64,000 bases of DNA, from assembly GCA_025465475.1 (NCBI GenBank), contig JAODMR010000005.1, positions 1-64,000 of the forward strand, in the 5' to 3' direction. Shown here in pieces: positions 24,398 through 36,000 of this stretch. Position 1 is the first letter of the stretch. Every line of letters starts with the position of its first letter. The translations under genes and the position numbers were made by a program. Origin of the DNA: Micrococcaceae bacterium (lineage in GTDB: Bacteria > Actinomycetota > Actinomycetes > Actinomycetales > Micrococcaceae). Under the pieces are notes generated by a model. That model saw only the letters and a program-made list of their open reading frames with translations. It was not told the DNA's origin and ran no database searches.

Positions 24398-26812
24398 TCA
24401 GGCGAAGTACTTGGGCAGCACTTCCTCGTTGACCTTCCGGACCTCATCCAGCGGCAGCGTGAACAGGCCCTGCACCTCCAGCGATCCGGAGTCCGCATCC
24501 ACGACGCCGATGCGGGCGGTGGGGAACGAGCGGGCGGAACACATATCGGTGAAACGGATCTCCTCGGAACGCGGGACCGACACGATGGCCCTGCCCTGCG
24601 ATTCGGAAAACAGCAGCGTGAACGGGTCCACCCCGTCACGGTCGCAGACCTCACTCAATGCCACCCGGGCACCTGTGTTGTACCGAAGGGACGACTCCAC
24701 CAGGGCAGCAGCCAGGCCACCCTCGGAGAGGTCATGGGCAGCGTCAACCATGCCGTCACGGGAGGCGTTGATGAGGATCTCCGCCAGCTGGCGTTCCCGG
24801 TCCAGGTCCGCCTTGGGCGGCAGGCCACCCAGATGTCCCTGCAGGTTGGCCCATTCCGACCCATCCAGCTCATCCGCCGTCGTACCGAGCAGGTAGACGG
24901 CCTGGCCGTCCTCACGCCACCCGGACGGGGTGCGGCGCGCGACGTCGTCGAAGACGCCGAGCACGCCGACCACGGGGGTTGGGTGGATGGCGACGCCGCC
25001 GGTCTGGTTGTACAGCGACACGTTGCCACCGGTGACCGGGACGCCCAGTTCCTGGCAGGCGTCCGAGAGGCCGCGCACCGACTCGGCGAACTGCCACATG
25101 ACGTCGGGATCCTCCGGGGAGCCAAAGTTCAGGCAGTCGGTGACGGCGAGGGGGCGCGCACCGGAGGTGGCGACGTTCCGGTAGGACTCCGCCAGGGCCA
25201 GGCGCGCGCCCTCGTAGGGGCTCAGGTAGGAGTAGCGGCCGTTGGCATCGGTTGACAGCGCGACACCCAGACCCGACCCTTCATCCACGCGGATCACGCC
25301 GGCATCATCAGGCATGGCAAGGGCTGTGTTGCCCTGCACGTACCGGTCGTACTGATCGGTGACCCACTTCTTCGACGCCATGTTCGGGGCAGCCATCAAC
25401 TGCAGGACGGCGTCCCGCAGTTCGTTACCCGAGGCGGGGCGGCCGCCGGTGAACGAGTCAGCCTGGACGCCGTCGAGCCACTCCGGCCGGGCGTAGGGGC
25501 GCTCGTACACGGGGCCCTCATGCGCGACGGTGCGGGGGTCGACGTCGACGATGGTCTCGCCATCCCAGTCGATGATCAGCCGGCCCGTGTCGGTGACTTC
25601 ACCCAGCCAGGAGTACTCCACGGCCCACTTGTCCATAATGGCTTCGAACGCTGCCATGTTTTCCGGCGTGACGACTGCCATCATGCGTTCCTGCGACTCC
25701 GACATCAGGATTTCACCCGGTGTCAGGGTGGGGTCGCGCAGCAGGACCTTGGTCAGCTCGACGTGCATGCCGCCGTCACCGTTGGAGGCCAGTTCGCTGG
25801 TGGCGCAGGAGATGCCCGCGGCCCCCAGGTCCTGGATGCCTTCCACCACTGCTGCCTTGAACAGCTCCAGGCAGCACTCGATGAGCACCTTTTCGGCGAA
25901 CGGGTCGCCGACCTGGACAGCCGGCCGCTTGGAGGGCTTGGTGGCGTCGAAGGATTCGGAGGCCAGCACGGAGGCTCCGCCGATGCCGTCACCACCGGTG
26001 CGCGCCCCGAACAGGACCACCTTGTTGCCGGCGCCGGACGCATTGGCCAGGCGGATGTCCTCGTGCCGGAGCACGCCGACGGCCAGCGCGTTCACTAGGG
26101 GGTTGCCCTGGTAGACGGAGTCGAAGACGACCTCGCCACCGATGTTGGGCAGGCCCAGGGAGTTACCGTAGCCGCCGATGCCGGAGACGATGCCGTGCAC
26201 CAGCCGGGCGGTGTCCGGGTGGTCGATGGCGCCGAACCGCAGTGGATCCATCACGGCGACCGGGCGGGCGCCCATGGAGATGATGTCGCGGACGATGCCG
26301 CCAACGCCGGTCGCCGCGCCCTGGTAAGGCTCAACGAAGGAGGGGTGGTTGTGCGACTCGACCTTGAAGGTCACCGCCCAGCCCTCGCCGATGTCGACGA
26401 CGCCGGCGTTCTCGCCGATGCCGACCAGGAGGTGTTCCTTCATTTCGTCCGTGACCTTGTCGCCGAACTGGCGCAGGTGCACCTTGGAGGACTTGTAGGA
26501 GCAGTGTTCGCTCCACATCACGGAGTACATGGCCAGTTCCGCCGCTGTGGGGCGGCGGCCCAGGATTTCCACGACGCGTTGGTACTCGGTGTCCTTCAGG
26601 CCCAGTTCGGCCCAGGGCAGGTCCGTGTCCGGCGTTTTTTCGGCGTTGTCCACCGTGTCGATGTTGAACTTCCGGTCCACGGGTGCCGTCGCCGGGGCGA
26701 TCTCCACCGTCTCGGGTCCGGTGTTCGAAACGTCCCCGCTGTTCGAGCCCGCCCCGGTGGTCGAGCCTGTCGAGACCCCTTCGGTGGTCGAGCCTGTCGA
26801 GACCTCGCTCAT
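24398..26812 (-). CDS. purL: phosphoribosylformylglycinamidine synthase subunit PurL
   Basis: 804 residues. It overlaps the purQ stop by ATGA, which fixes the start. The catalytic region begins at about residue 50 ([19 protein letters not shown]) and includes [31 protein letters not shown], the ATP-binding and auxiliary sites of the small-type PurL, and the C-terminal AIRS-like domain. It needs PurS and PurQ, encoded just upstream, to make FGAM from FGAR and glutamine. The odd part is the N-terminus. Residues 3-20 ([18 protein letters not shown]) are encoded by two copies of a 22-base palindromic repeat that is intergenic elsewhere in this window. Confidence 0.96.
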   Translation of the reverse strand: MSEVSTGSTTEGVSTGSTTGAGSNSGDVSNTGPETVEIAPATAPVDRKFNIDTVDNAEKTPDTDLPWAELGLKDTEYQRVVEILGRRPTAAELAMYSVMWSEHCSYKSSKVHLRQFGDKVTDEMKEHLLVGIGENAGVVDIGEGWAVTFKVESHNHPSFVEPYQGAATGVGGIVRDIISMGARPVAVMDPLRFGAIDHPDTARLVHGIVSGIGGYGNSLGLPNIGGEVVFDSVYQGNPLVNALAVGVLRHEDIRLANASGAGNKVVLFGARTGGDGIGGASVLASESFDATKPSKRPAVQVGDPFAEKVLIECCLELFKAAVVEGIQDLGAAGISCATSELASNGDGGMHVELTKVLLRDPTLTPGEILMSESQERMMAVVTPENMAAFEAIMDKWAVEYSWLGEVTDTGRLIIDWDGETIVDVDPRTVAHEGPVYERPYARPEWLDGVQADSFTGGRPASGNELRDAVLQLMAAPNMASKKWVTDQYDRYVQGNTALAMPDDAGVIRVDEGSGLGVALSTDANGRYSYLSPYEGARLALAESYRNVATSGARPLAVTDCLNFGSPEDPDVMWQFAESVRGLSDACQELGVPVTGGNVSLYNQTGGVAIHPTPVVGVLGVFDDVARRTPSGWREDGQAVYLLGTTADELDGSEWANLQGHLGGLPPKADLDRERQLAEILINASRDGMVDAAHDLSEGGLAAALVESSLRYNTGARVALSEVCDRDGVDPFTLLFSESQGRAIVSVPRSEEIRFTDMCSARSFPTARIGVVDADSGSLEVQGLFTLPLDEVRKVNEEVLPKYFA
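26756..26804. repeat. two dispersed-repeat units inside the purL 5' coding region
   Basis: Copies at 26756-26777 and 26783-26804, each containing GGTCGAGCCTGTCGAGACC preceded by GGT, with period 27 bases. The period is a multiple of three, so the reading frame stays open and gives [18 protein letters not shown]. The same unit occurs in the array at 53958-54097. A degenerate third copy may lie near 26719-26740. Confidence 0.85.
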
Positions 26813-27591
26813 TTGGTGCCTCCCACGAGCTTGTTCAGGACGGACGTGAAGAAGCCAAGGCCGTCGGTACTGGTGGAGCTGTTTTCGAAGGATCCCGGGC
26901 CATAACCGGTTTCCACGGCGTGCTCGGGGTGCGGCATGAGCCCGACGACGTTGCCCGCCTCGTTGGCGATGCCGGCGATATCACGGCGTGAGCCGTTGGG
27001 GTTGAAGCCGACGTAGCGGAAGACCACGCGGCCCTCTGCCTCGAGCGCATCAAGGGTTTTGTCGTCAGCCAGGTACTGGCCGTCCTGGTTCTTCAGCGGA
27101 ACGGTGATTTCCTGGTTCGCGTCGAAGTCCGTGGTCCAGGCCGTGGTGTTGTTCTCGACCCGCAGGACCTGATCCCGACAAATGAACTTCAGGTGGTCGT
27201 TCTTGAGCATCGACCCCGGAAGCAGGTGGGATTCGGTCAGCATCTGGAAACCGTTGCAGATACCCAGGACGGGCAGCTTCGCATTGGAATTGGCGGCGTC
27301 GATGATGCGGGACATGAGCGGCGCGAAGCGGGCAATCGCGCCCGCGCGCAGGTAGTCGCCGTAGGAGAACCCGCCAGGCAGGATGACGGCGTCGACGTCG
27401 CTCAGCACGTCGGAGCTGGTGTCGGCGTGCCACAACTGGACGGGCGTGCCGCCTGCCATGCGCACGGCCCGGGCAGCGTCCCGGTCATCGAGCGTGCCGG
27501 GGAAGGTGACGACGCCGATGCGAGCGCCGGCCAGGGCGGCGTTGCTGCCTGCCTCGGGGGCAGGAGCTCCGATCAAGGGAGTTTCAGTCAT
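26809..27591 (-). CDS. purQ: phosphoribosylformylglycinamidine synthase subunit PurQ
   Basis: 260 residues of class I glutamine amidotransferase. The nucleophile Cys is in [12 protein letters not shown] and the catalytic His/Glu in [28 protein letters not shown] opens the domain. It supplies ammonia to PurL. An N-terminal extension of about 20 residues ([20 protein letters not shown]) precedes the family core, so a later start such as the codon before ARIGVVTF is possible. PurS ends two bases upstream and purL overlaps by ATGA; the three genes form one operon. Confidence 0.95.
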   Translation of the reverse strand: MTETPLIGAPAPEAGSNAALAGARIGVVTFPGTLDDRDAARAVRMAGGTPVQLWHADTSSDVLSDVDAVILPGGFSYGDYLRAGAIARFAPLMSRIIDAANSNAKLPVLGICNGFQMLTESHLLPGSMLKNDHLKFICRDQVLRVENNTTAWTTDFDANQEITVPLKNQDGQYLADDKTLDALEAEGRVVFRYVGFNPNGSRRDIAGIANEAGNVVGLMPHPEHAVETGYGPGSFENSSTSTDGLGFFTSVLNKLVGGTK

Positions 27592-27593
27592 GA

Positions 27594-27845
27594 CTAGTCC
27601 GCCACAACCTCAACGTTGACGACATCCTCGATCACGGGGTTGGAAAGCAGTGTGGCGGCAGCTTCGCGGGCCTGCGCCAGCAGCTCCTCCGTGACCTCCC
27701 CGTCGGTGAACAGCTCAAAGCGCTTGCCTTGCCTGACGGAACTGAAGCCGGTAAAGCCGAGCCGCGGCAACGCCCCGACAATCGCCTTTCCCTGCGGGTC
27801 AAGAATCTCGGGTTTGGGCATGACATCGACAACGATCCGGGGCAT
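27594..27845 (-). CDS. purS: phosphoribosylformylglycinamidine synthase subunit PurS
   Basis: 83 residues. [20 protein letters not shown] and [13 protein letters not shown] are hallmarks of PurS, which bridges PurL and PurQ and channels ammonia. First gene of the purSQL operon; about 120 bases upstream separate it from the SSI-like lipoprotein gene and should hold the promoter. Confidence 0.95.
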   Translation of the reverse strand: MPRIVVDVMPKPEILDPQGKAIVGALPRLGFTGFSSVRQGKRFELFTDGEVTEELLAQAREAAATLLSNPVIEDVVNVEVVAD

Positions 27846-27965
27846 CCGGGAACTCCTGATGTTAAATGAGTGGCCGCGGAAGGTGCCGTCTCACGCTGTT
27901 GTGGTCAGCGCTCCGCGAGCTTGCCATCCCAGTCTACCGAGTGGGGCAGTAAGTTACCGAACCGG

Positions 27966-28658
27966 CTAATTGGTGCCGGCCGGGCCGCCGAGCAGCGTGG
28001 GGATGCTGTTCCACGCAGCAATCCGGCAGCCGTCGGTAAGGCTGAAGGAGGCGTCGATGGTGTGACCGTGGAACGTGCCGGTCACGGTTGCCTGCTGCGG
28101 GCCACCGTACTGCTGGGTGCACTGCTCGGGCATCGGGCGTTGACTGGCCAGCACCTCCTCGCCATGCGCCTCCAGCTCGCCGCAGGCGGTGGCCGCGTTC
28201 GGCAGGGTGGACGTGGGGCTGACGGCCGCACCGTCGCAGAGCAGGGTGTAGGTCACCGGCGTGGCTGTCGGGGTGGCCAGCAAGGTGATGGTCAGGGAGC
28301 TGGTCGTGGCAGTTGCGTTGCCGGGAGTCCCTGACGGCGGGATCAAAGGGGAGGGGGAGGGCGTCGCGGGTCCGAGCGGTTCGGCCGGCGCGGTCAGGCC
28401 GGGCGCCGACGTGGGTGCGGCCGATGCGGGCGCGCCCGGGGAGACGGCGGACGTGGGCTCACTGGGGGAGACGGCCGACGTCGGACCGGAGGTTGCAGCC
28501 GGCCCACCGGCGGAACTTCCGGGGGCGGACGCCGACCCGCCGGCGGTGCACCCGGCGAGGGCGAGCAGCAGTGCCGCCCCGGCAGCCGCCGTCACTGCGT
28601 TTATGCCAAGCCTGCGTGGGCTGCGCGCCCCCGTGTTCGCTCGCGTCCAGGGTCCCAT
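27966..28658 (-). CDS. lipoprotein with subtilisin-inhibitor-like (SSI) domain
   Basis: 230 residues. The lipobox is LLLALAGC (Cys37), so the protein should be lipid-anchored on the outer face. A Ser/Ala/Pro/Thr-rich linker (about 40-115) follows, then a compact C-terminal domain with the SSI pattern: TYTLLCDG, AATACGEL, PEQCTQQYGGPQQATVTGTF and DGCRIAAWN, i.e. four cysteines in the SSI order plus the conserved YGGPQ-ATVTG strand. Streptomyces SSI proteins are secreted inhibitors of subtilisin-like proteases, with the reactive site between the second and third Cys (here near RPMP-EQC). A lipid-anchored version is unusual. The inhibitory function is inferred, not shown. Confidence 0.8.
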   Translation of the reverse strand: MGPWTRANTGARSPRRLGINAVTAAAGAALLLALAGCTAGGSASAPGSSAGGPAATSGPTSAVSPSEPTSAVSPGAPASAAPTSAPGLTAPAEPLGPATPSPSPLIPPSGTPGNATATTSSLTITLLATPTATPVTYTLLCDGAAVSPTSTLPNAATACGELEAHGEEVLASQRPMPEQCTQQYGGPQQATVTGTFHGHTIDASFSLTDGCRIAAWNSIPTLLGGPAGTN

Positions 28659-28668
28659 GACCGCCAGC

Positions 28669-29610
28669 CTAGTGGGTTGCGGGGTCTACGGGGACCGGCG
28701 CCGATAACGATTGGATGGCGGCCAGGAGGCGCTCCCGCAATTGTGCCGACTCCGCGCTGAAAGCCCGCTGCAAGGCGACGTAGTTCGCTTTTCCGGTTGC
28801 CGTCTCGATGGGGATCGGCGGATAGCCCCAGTCGGCAAGGTCATAGGGCGAGGCCTGCATGTCCATGGCCCGGATCCGCCAGGACAGTTCGAAGCAGGCC
28901 ATTACCAGTTCGCTGGGCAGTGTTGGCGAGAGCTTGTACGCCCACTTGTAGAGGTCCATATTGGCGTGCAGGCAGCCGGGCTGTTCCAGGTCCCGCTGAT
29001 TGTCGCGGGTGGGGGTCAGCTCGTTAAGCGGTACCGCTTTCGGCGTGTAGAACCGGAACGCATCAAAGTGGGTGCACCGGATCCTGTTTTTCGCGACAAC
29101 GGCGTCAGTTCCTTTCGTGCCAAGGCGCAGCTGCAGATATTCGTGCCGGACGTCGTCGGGACCTTGTCCGTAAACCATCGCCCACTCGTGCAGGCCGAAA
29201 CAGCCGAACTGTGCGGTCCGGTCAGTGGTACGGGACAGCAAAAGCTCTGTGAAGCCCACCGTCTCCCGGCGCTCGCGGAGGAACCTGTCGGTGTCCACGA
29301 CGACGGCCGATTCATTGGGGCGTATAGCCAGGGTTTCCCGTTCGCTCGCACTGAGCGGGCGATAATACTTCCACTGCTGCCGCTCGGCCGCCTGCTGGCC
29401 GGTCAGTACGACGCCAGTGCCTGGATGCCACCGGCGGAGCTGGCCGGGCTTGTGGTTGTAGTAGGTAAACAGGAAGTCTTCCACCGGGTGCTTGTGGCCG
29501 GAGGAGCGGCGCAGCAGATATGGGTCGGCGTATCCGGCAACAAGTTCTTCATGCGCCGCCTGCCGGGCGAGCCCTTCGGCTGGTGGAAGAAGCTGCAAAG
29601 TGGGGCTCAC
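28669..29610 (-). CDS. conserved protein often named 3-methyladenine DNA glycosylase
   Basis: Start placed at the GTG at 29610 (VSPTLQLLPPAEG), which overlaps the MarR stop as GTGA; an upstream start would overlap MarR heavily. 313 residues. HKHPVEDFLFTYYNHKPGQL and LRRWHPGTGVVLTG are conserved in this actinobacterial family, and QFGCFGLHEWAMVYG is another conserved block. Databases commonly name it 3-methyladenine DNA glycosylase, but the classical AlkA/Tag motifs (helix-hairpin-helix, catalytic Asp) are not visible, so that name is weakly founded. Coupling to MarR is the only context. Confidence 0.6.
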   Translation of the reverse strand: MSPTLQLLPPAEGLARQAAHEELVAGYADPYLLRRSSGHKHPVEDFLFTYYNHKPGQLRRWHPGTGVVLTGQQAAERQQWKYYRPLSASERETLAIRPNESAVVVDTDRFLRERRETVGFTELLLSRTTDRTAQFGCFGLHEWAMVYGQGPDDVRHEYLQLRLGTKGTDAVVAKNRIRCTHFDAFRFYTPKAVPLNELTPTRDNQRDLEQPGCLHANMDLYKWAYKLSPTLPSELVMACFELSWRIRAMDMQASPYDLADWGYPPIPIETATGKANYVALQRAFSAESAQLRERLLAAIQSLSAPVPVDPATH

Positions 29611-30170
29611 GCCGTATCCAGGCTGGCATTGGCGGCGTTCGGAGCGCTGATGTCGGATGGCGACCATTCCGGTGGGGAAGACGCGGGCCCTGTGGTGAAC
29701 GCGTCAGGGACGCCGGCGTCGTTGCTCGCGCTTTGTGCCGCCACGATGAGCTTGGTCATGGTGGTATGCAGCTGGGCTGCCTCGGCCCGGCTCAGGCCCA
29801 GGCGCGACAACATGGCGCCGGGAACGGAGAGGGCCTTGCGGCGAAGTTCCGCACCTTTGCGGGTCAGGGAGATGACCAGCACACGTTCATCAGCGGTGTC
29901 CCGTGCGCGGGTGATGAGCCCGGAAGCCTCCAGGCGCTTCAGGAGCGGGGACAGCGTCGCGGGTTCCAGCAGGAGGGAACTGCTGATGTCCTTGACGGAG
30001 CGCGGGCTGCGTTCCCACAACGCGAGCATCACCAGGTACTGCGGGTGGGTCAGTTCCAACGCACCCAGGACAGGCTTGTAGGCGGTGATGACGCTGCGCG
30101 AGGCAACACTCAGGGCAAAGCACAGCTGCCGTTCCAGCGTCAGGTCATTCTCGGAACCACTCACGGCCAC
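29607..30170 (-). CDS. MarR-family transcriptional regulator
   Basis: 187 residues. The winged helix lies at about 50-120: LELTHPQYLVMLALWERSP, SVKDISSSLLLEPATLSPLL, KRLEASGLITRARD and ERVLVISLTRKGAEL, close to OhrR/MarR. The only Cys is in the first helix (RQLCFALSVASRSV), the position of the peroxide-sensing Cys of OhrR, so organic-peroxide sensing is possible; no ohr gene is adjacent. The C-terminal 35 residues are Ala/Ser-rich and unconserved. It overlaps the downstream gene and is divergent from the small gene at 30249. Confidence 0.85.
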   Translation of the reverse strand: MAVSGSENDLTLERQLCFALSVASRSVITAYKPVLGALELTHPQYLVMLALWERSPRSVKDISSSLLLEPATLSPLLKRLEASGLITRARDTADERVLVISLTRKGAELRRKALSVPGAMLSRLGLSRAEAAQLHTTMTKLIVAAQSASNDAGVPDAFTTGPASSPPEWSPSDISAPNAANASLDTA

Positions 30171-30248
30171 CTTCTTACTGCGTTAGTTAGTGCACTAATC
30201 ATTAGGGTACTATTGAACTGTCCCTCCAGCCAGCGAACCAGGAATGCC

Positions 30249-30476
30249 ATGCCGGAAAAGAGCTTTGTCGAGAGGTTCATGAACGCCACCGACAGGTTGC
30301 GGGCGATTTTTGGACCTGCCAACCGCACCTCCATCGATCACGAAATGACCGAGGAAAACAAGCAACTACTCGCCCGGCAGCAGGCAGCGGAAGCCCAGCA
30401 GTGGGAGACCATCCACCGCCCGGACGGAAGTACCTATGTGGTGCCGAAGGATCCCGGAGACAAGTCCCTCCGCTGA
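30249..30476 (+). CDS. small conserved protein, paralogue 1
   Basis: 75 residues (MPEKSFVERFMNATDRLRAI, then FGPANRTSIDHEMTEENKQLL). No signal peptide; helical and charged, ending in a short beta-type segment (HRPDGSTYVVPKDPGDK). The block RFMNATDRLRAIFGPANR matches HFMHATEHLQGVFGPADR in the gene 105 bases downstream, so the two are tandem paralogues. A promoter-like AT-rich stretch shared with the divergent MarR gene (30180-30215) raises the possibility of MarR control. I do not recognise a named family. Confidence 0.7.
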   Translation: MPEKSFVERFMNATDRLRAIFGPANRTSIDHEMTEENKQLLARQQAAEAQQWETIHRPDGSTYVVPKDPGDKSLR

Positions 30477-30581
30477 GCGGGCATGCCCGCTGAAGGCTCG
30501 GCTGGCAGGTCCTTTCCATCAACAAAGGCGTAAAATGTGGCTGTTGGCACACCTTCCGTCTGTGGAAAGGAGGTGTTGGCA

Positions 30582-30803
30582 ATGGCACGGGAGCATCACC
30601 GCCTGGAACACTTCATGCACGCCACGGAACATCTGCAGGGAGTCTTTGGTCCCGCCGATCGTGGAGCGATCGATGGGCCGGTGGTCCACCGTCACGACGA
30701 GTTTGAGCAGGCGTCGGACGAGGATCTTGCACAGTTTGAGGTCGAGACCGACTCGACTGGGCACCACTACGGTGTTCGGAAACCGCACACCACCAATTCC
30801 TGA
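30582..30803 (+). CDS. small conserved protein, paralogue 2
   Basis: 73 residues from the ATG at 30582. The Shine-Dalgarno GAAAGGAGGTG lies upstream and is close to ideal, implying efficient translation. MAREHHRLEHFMHATEHLQG, then VFGPADRGAIDGPVV, parallels the gene just upstream; the acidic C-terminal half (HDEFEQASDEDLAQFEVE) differs. Cytosolic, function unknown. It ends at a strong bidirectional terminator. Confidence 0.72.
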   Translation: MAREHHRLEHFMHATEHLQGVFGPADRGAIDGPVVHRHDEFEQASDEDLAQFEVETDSTGHHYGVRKPHTTNS

Positions 30804-30810
30804 CACCTCA

Positions 30811-30856
30811 AAGACAGCAGCTGCCCGGGATGGCCGTCCCGGGCAGCTGCTGTCTT
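30811..30856. terminator. 20-bp bidirectional terminator between paralogue 2 and lysC
   Basis: Perfect 20-base arms (30811-30830 and 30837-30856) beginning AAGACAGCAGC, with a 6-base loop TGGCCG. The arm ends supply A and T tracts on both strands. It lies between two convergent genes. Confidence 0.85.
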
Positions 30857-30859
30857 TCC

Positions 30860-32146
<1,287 letters not shown>

Positions 32147-32391
32147 GCCCTACCCATCATCGGTTACTTAATATCACTGCAAATTCTGGCAACGCGGCCT
32201 GTCGGGCTGGGAAGCCGGCGGCCCACGCGGGACGGACAACGGGTCCGGCCGGGACCTCCCGGAGCGCGGTGCCGTGGCGGCACTGAGCGGCAGGAGTTCC
32301 TGTCAGGGATGCACAGCAAGTTTATCCCGGGTGCCATGGCGTAAAGAATTGCTGATTCTTCATGACGATGGAAAGAATCGAGGTGGTCCCC

Positions 32392-32991
32392 CTAGGCAAT
32401 CGCGTTGCGCCGGCCTTCGAATGCCCGGCCCAGGGTCACCTCGTCGGCGTATTCCAGGTCCCCACCAACAGGCAGCCCGGAGGCAAGCCTCGTCACTGCC
32501 ACGCCGATGCTTTTGAGCATCCGGGCGAGGTACGTGGCAGTGGCTTCGCCCTCAAGGTTGGGGTCCGTGGCGATGATAATTTCCTCGATCTGGCTGTCAT
32601 TGAGGCGCGTGAGCAGCTCCCGGATGCGGAGTTGCTCGGGTCCAATTCCAGCAATGGGATTGATCGCCCCGCCGAGGACGTGGTACCTGCCCTTGAAGGA
32701 TCGGGTGCGTTCCACGGCGAGAACGTCCTTGGACTCCTCGACGACGCAGATGATCGTCGGGTCGCGCCGGGGATCGCGACAGATGTTGCAGGTTTCCTGC
32801 TCAGAAACGTTGCCGCAGATGGTGCAGAACTTCACGCGCTCCTTGACGGTCACCAGGGCATTGACCAGTCGCTTCATGTCCTCCGGGTCCGCTTCGAGGA
32901 TGTGGAATGCCAACCGTTGTGCTGACTTTGGCCCGATTCCAGGCAACCGGCCCAGCTCGTCGATCAGTTCCTGAACTGCTCCCTCGTACAC
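32392..32991 (-). CDS. recR: recombination mediator RecR
   Basis: 199 residues. The N-terminal helix-hairpin-helix ([20 protein letters not shown]) is followed by a four-Cys zinc finger ([17 protein letters not shown]) and a Toprim domain ([18 protein letters not shown]). With RecF/RecO it loads RecA at gaps. It lies 63 bases downstream of dnaX; the YbaB/EbfC gene often found between the two is not present in that gap. A GTG or TTG start further upstream is not supported. Confidence 0.95.
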   Translation of the reverse strand: MYEGAVQELIDELGRLPGIGPKSAQRLAFHILEADPEDMKRLVNALVTVKERVKFCTICGNVSEQETCNICRDPRRDPTIICVVEESKDVLAVERTRSFKGRYHVLGGAINPIAGIGPEQLRIRELLTRLNDSQIEEIIIATDPNLEGEATATYLARMLKSIGVAVTRLASGLPVGGDLEYADEVTLGRAFEGRRNAIA

Positions 32992-33054
32992 CTATTCCTC
33001 GTTCCAACCGTTGTGTGGGCCTTGAGCCCCACTCCCTGTGGGTCAGGGAGCCTT

Positions 33055-36000
33055 TCAGCCGATGTTTCGTTCTTCAATTAAGCGCCCACCCAAAATCCGC
33101 TCCACGGCAGCCTTGCCCACGAGCCCTGATTCCTCGATGGTCTCGTCATCCGCGCTGGGAATGTCTTCCACGAAGGGCGCCGCTTCCGGTCGGCGCGCTG
33201 GGGTCGCGATCCGCCCAGCCTGAGCTTCCGGGCTGTTTTTCAGTCGCTCGTAAAGACTCATCCGCCGCGTTGCCGGTGGAGGCGCGCCAGCATCGGCCGC
33301 TGCAGTTACGGGCGCACGCGGTGATTCCGGCTGTTCGGCTTTCTCTGGTCTGCCGGCCGGGGTGCCAGCGGGTGCCGGGGCCGGCGTCGTGCGTGGTGCC
33401 GCCCCCTTGGCTGGGGTAGTCCCCGTGTCTGGCGTCGCCCAGTCCGGGGCGTCCGCGACTACTCCCCATCCGGGTTCAGCCAGGGGAGCCGAAGCAGGCT
33501 TCCAGGTGTAATCTTCCGGCCGCGCACGGCCCGCCTCCGCCGGAGGCTCACTGGCGGACGGGCGTCCGGCCAAGCTGTCGGAGCGAGCCTGCGACCGGCC
33601 AGCCGCACCGGAGGGTCGCTGCTGAACCGATGGCGGCTGTTGCCGACGTTGAGGTGTGCTACCGGGGTCCGGTGGGGGCACATCCCATTCCGACGGCGGT
33701 TCTTCGTCAAAGTAGGGCGGTTCGTCCGTGTCCCGATCCCGCGGTTCCGGCTCAACGGTCCGTTCGTTCGCGGCTCGCTTGGCATGGGACGGCGGTTGCG
33801 TGAAAGGGCGCTGCGACGGGGTCAGGGCAGCCGGCGTAGCGTCCGGATCGACTGTCGGTGCTCCTTCGTGCCCGCCCCTGGTGCGTGTTTGGTTGTCCGG
33901 TCGGTTGGCCTGTGGTGCGGACGACGTTCGGTCACCGGCACCACTGCCATTCACGGGCCGGTCAATTCTTTGGGCAACGGCAGGTTGGCCGCTGTTGCTG
34001 CCGCTGCCAAGGAAAGGATCGGCGTTGCCTCGAGGGCCGGTCCGCTCTTGTCCGGTCTCCTGCTGCCCGGTCCGCTGCTGCCCGGTTCCCGGGCGCGGGG
34101 TTTCCTGGTGCTCGGAAGCCCAGGTGCTTGAGGCCGCCGCTGTCGACGCGGTGGCTGCCCGGTCAGTGGGAGCTTTTGGGCCGGGTTCAGCGCTCGAATC
34201 GGCTGAGGAAGCCCCGTTGACCGCGGCAGTGACCCGGCAGTTGATGCCGAGGGATTTTTGAATGGCTGTCCGCAGGTTGTCTGAGTGATCCCCACGTCCA
34301 AAAGCGCCAGCCAGGCCGTCGGTGATGAAGCCCAGCACCAGCACTTCCCCGTCGAAGGACAGGGGTGTCGCGTTGGGGGCCACCAGCGCCCAACTACTGC
34401 GCTTGACCTTGGCCAGCTGGTCGAGAATGTCAGGCCAAGCACGCCTCAAAACCTCAACGCCCGACTGGGCGCCTCCGGCTGTCGGTCCCTGCGGGCTCGT
34501 CCGGGTGGTCGATCGTTCGGCACCCGAACCCACCCCTGCACCCGCGCCGGCTCCGCGCGAGTCGAGCGTCGAGTCGGAACGTGGGGCTCCTCCCGACTCC
34601 TGCGTCCGCTGGCCCCCCAGCGCCCGTTCCTCTTCCCGCTGGCCGGCAACGGGGTGGTCCGCAGCGGACGGGACGGATTCCCGGCGCTCGGGACGAGTCG
34701 GTTCCGGCCTAAGCGCTGCGGTGGAAGCTGAGGAGGATGGAGAGGCCGCCGTGTCGGCGTTCCTCTGAGCACCCGAGCCAACCGTGTTGCGGTCCTCCAG
34801 GGGCCAGTCACTGGTAGAGACTCTGGGCTGTGACGACGTTCCTGCACCAGTCTGACCGGCGCGTTCCGGCGATTCGTCACGAGCCGCCGGACGTTCTTGG
34901 GAACCATCGGCCGTGGCAAGCGGGCCGTCAACGGCTGTGGCGCTGGTCGCTTCGCGATCCGGGATGCCGTAGCTCAAGCGACGCTCGATACGGTCCAGGC
35001 GGGCAGCCATGCCCCGCTCGGACTTTTCGGCGCCAGGCAGCAGAAGGCGGGCGCTCAGGAGTTCCAGGTGAAGGCGAGGTGACGTCGCGCCCGTCATCTC
35101 GGTCAGCGCGGTATTCGTGACGTCTGCGGAGCGGGACAGCTCTGCCGCACCAAGGAGAGTGGCTTGGCTCTGCATGCGGGAAATTTGGTCCTCGGGCATC
35201 CCGCGGAGAATCGCGTGCGCGCTTTCGGGCATCGCCTGGACGATGATCAGGTCGCGGAACCGCTCCAGCAGGTCTTCGACGAACCGTCGGGGATCCAAAC
35301 CAGTTTGGATGACGCGGTCCACTGCGCGAAATACGGTGGCAGCGTCCGCGGCGGCCAAGGCGTCGACGACGTCGTCGAGCAGCGAGGCGTGCGTGTAGCC
35401 AAGCAACGAAACGGCCAGTTCGTAGTCCAGCCCCTCCGGGCCGGCGCCGGACATCAGCTGGTCCAGAACCGAGAGGGAATCACGGACGGAACCGCCACCG
35501 GCCCGAACGACGAGGGACAGCACGCCCGGAGCGACCGGGACGTGCTCCTGGTCGCACAGTTGACCCAGGTAGGCCATCAGCGGTTCCGGCGGGACCAGCC
35601 GGAACGGGTAGTGATGAGTTCGTGAGCGGATGGTGCCGATCACCTTGTCCGGCTCCGTCGTGGCGAAAATGAACTTGATGTGTTCCGGTGGCTCTTCGAC
35701 GATCTTCAGCAGGGCGTTAAACCCCGCGGATGTCACCATGTGCGCCTCATCGATGATGAAGATTTTGTAGCGGTCGCGTACGGGCGCGAACGTGGCCCGT
35801 TCACGTAGATCCCGCGCATCGTCCACGCCGCCGTGGCTGGCGGCGTCGATCTCGATGACATCCAGGGATCCGGACCCGCCCCTGGCCAGTTCAATGCAGC
35901 TCGCGCACTGGCCGCAGGGAACCGCCGTCGGACCTTGGGCGCAGTTCAGGCAGCGGGCAAGAATGCGGGCTGACGTTGTCTTGCCGCAGCCGCGGGGCCC

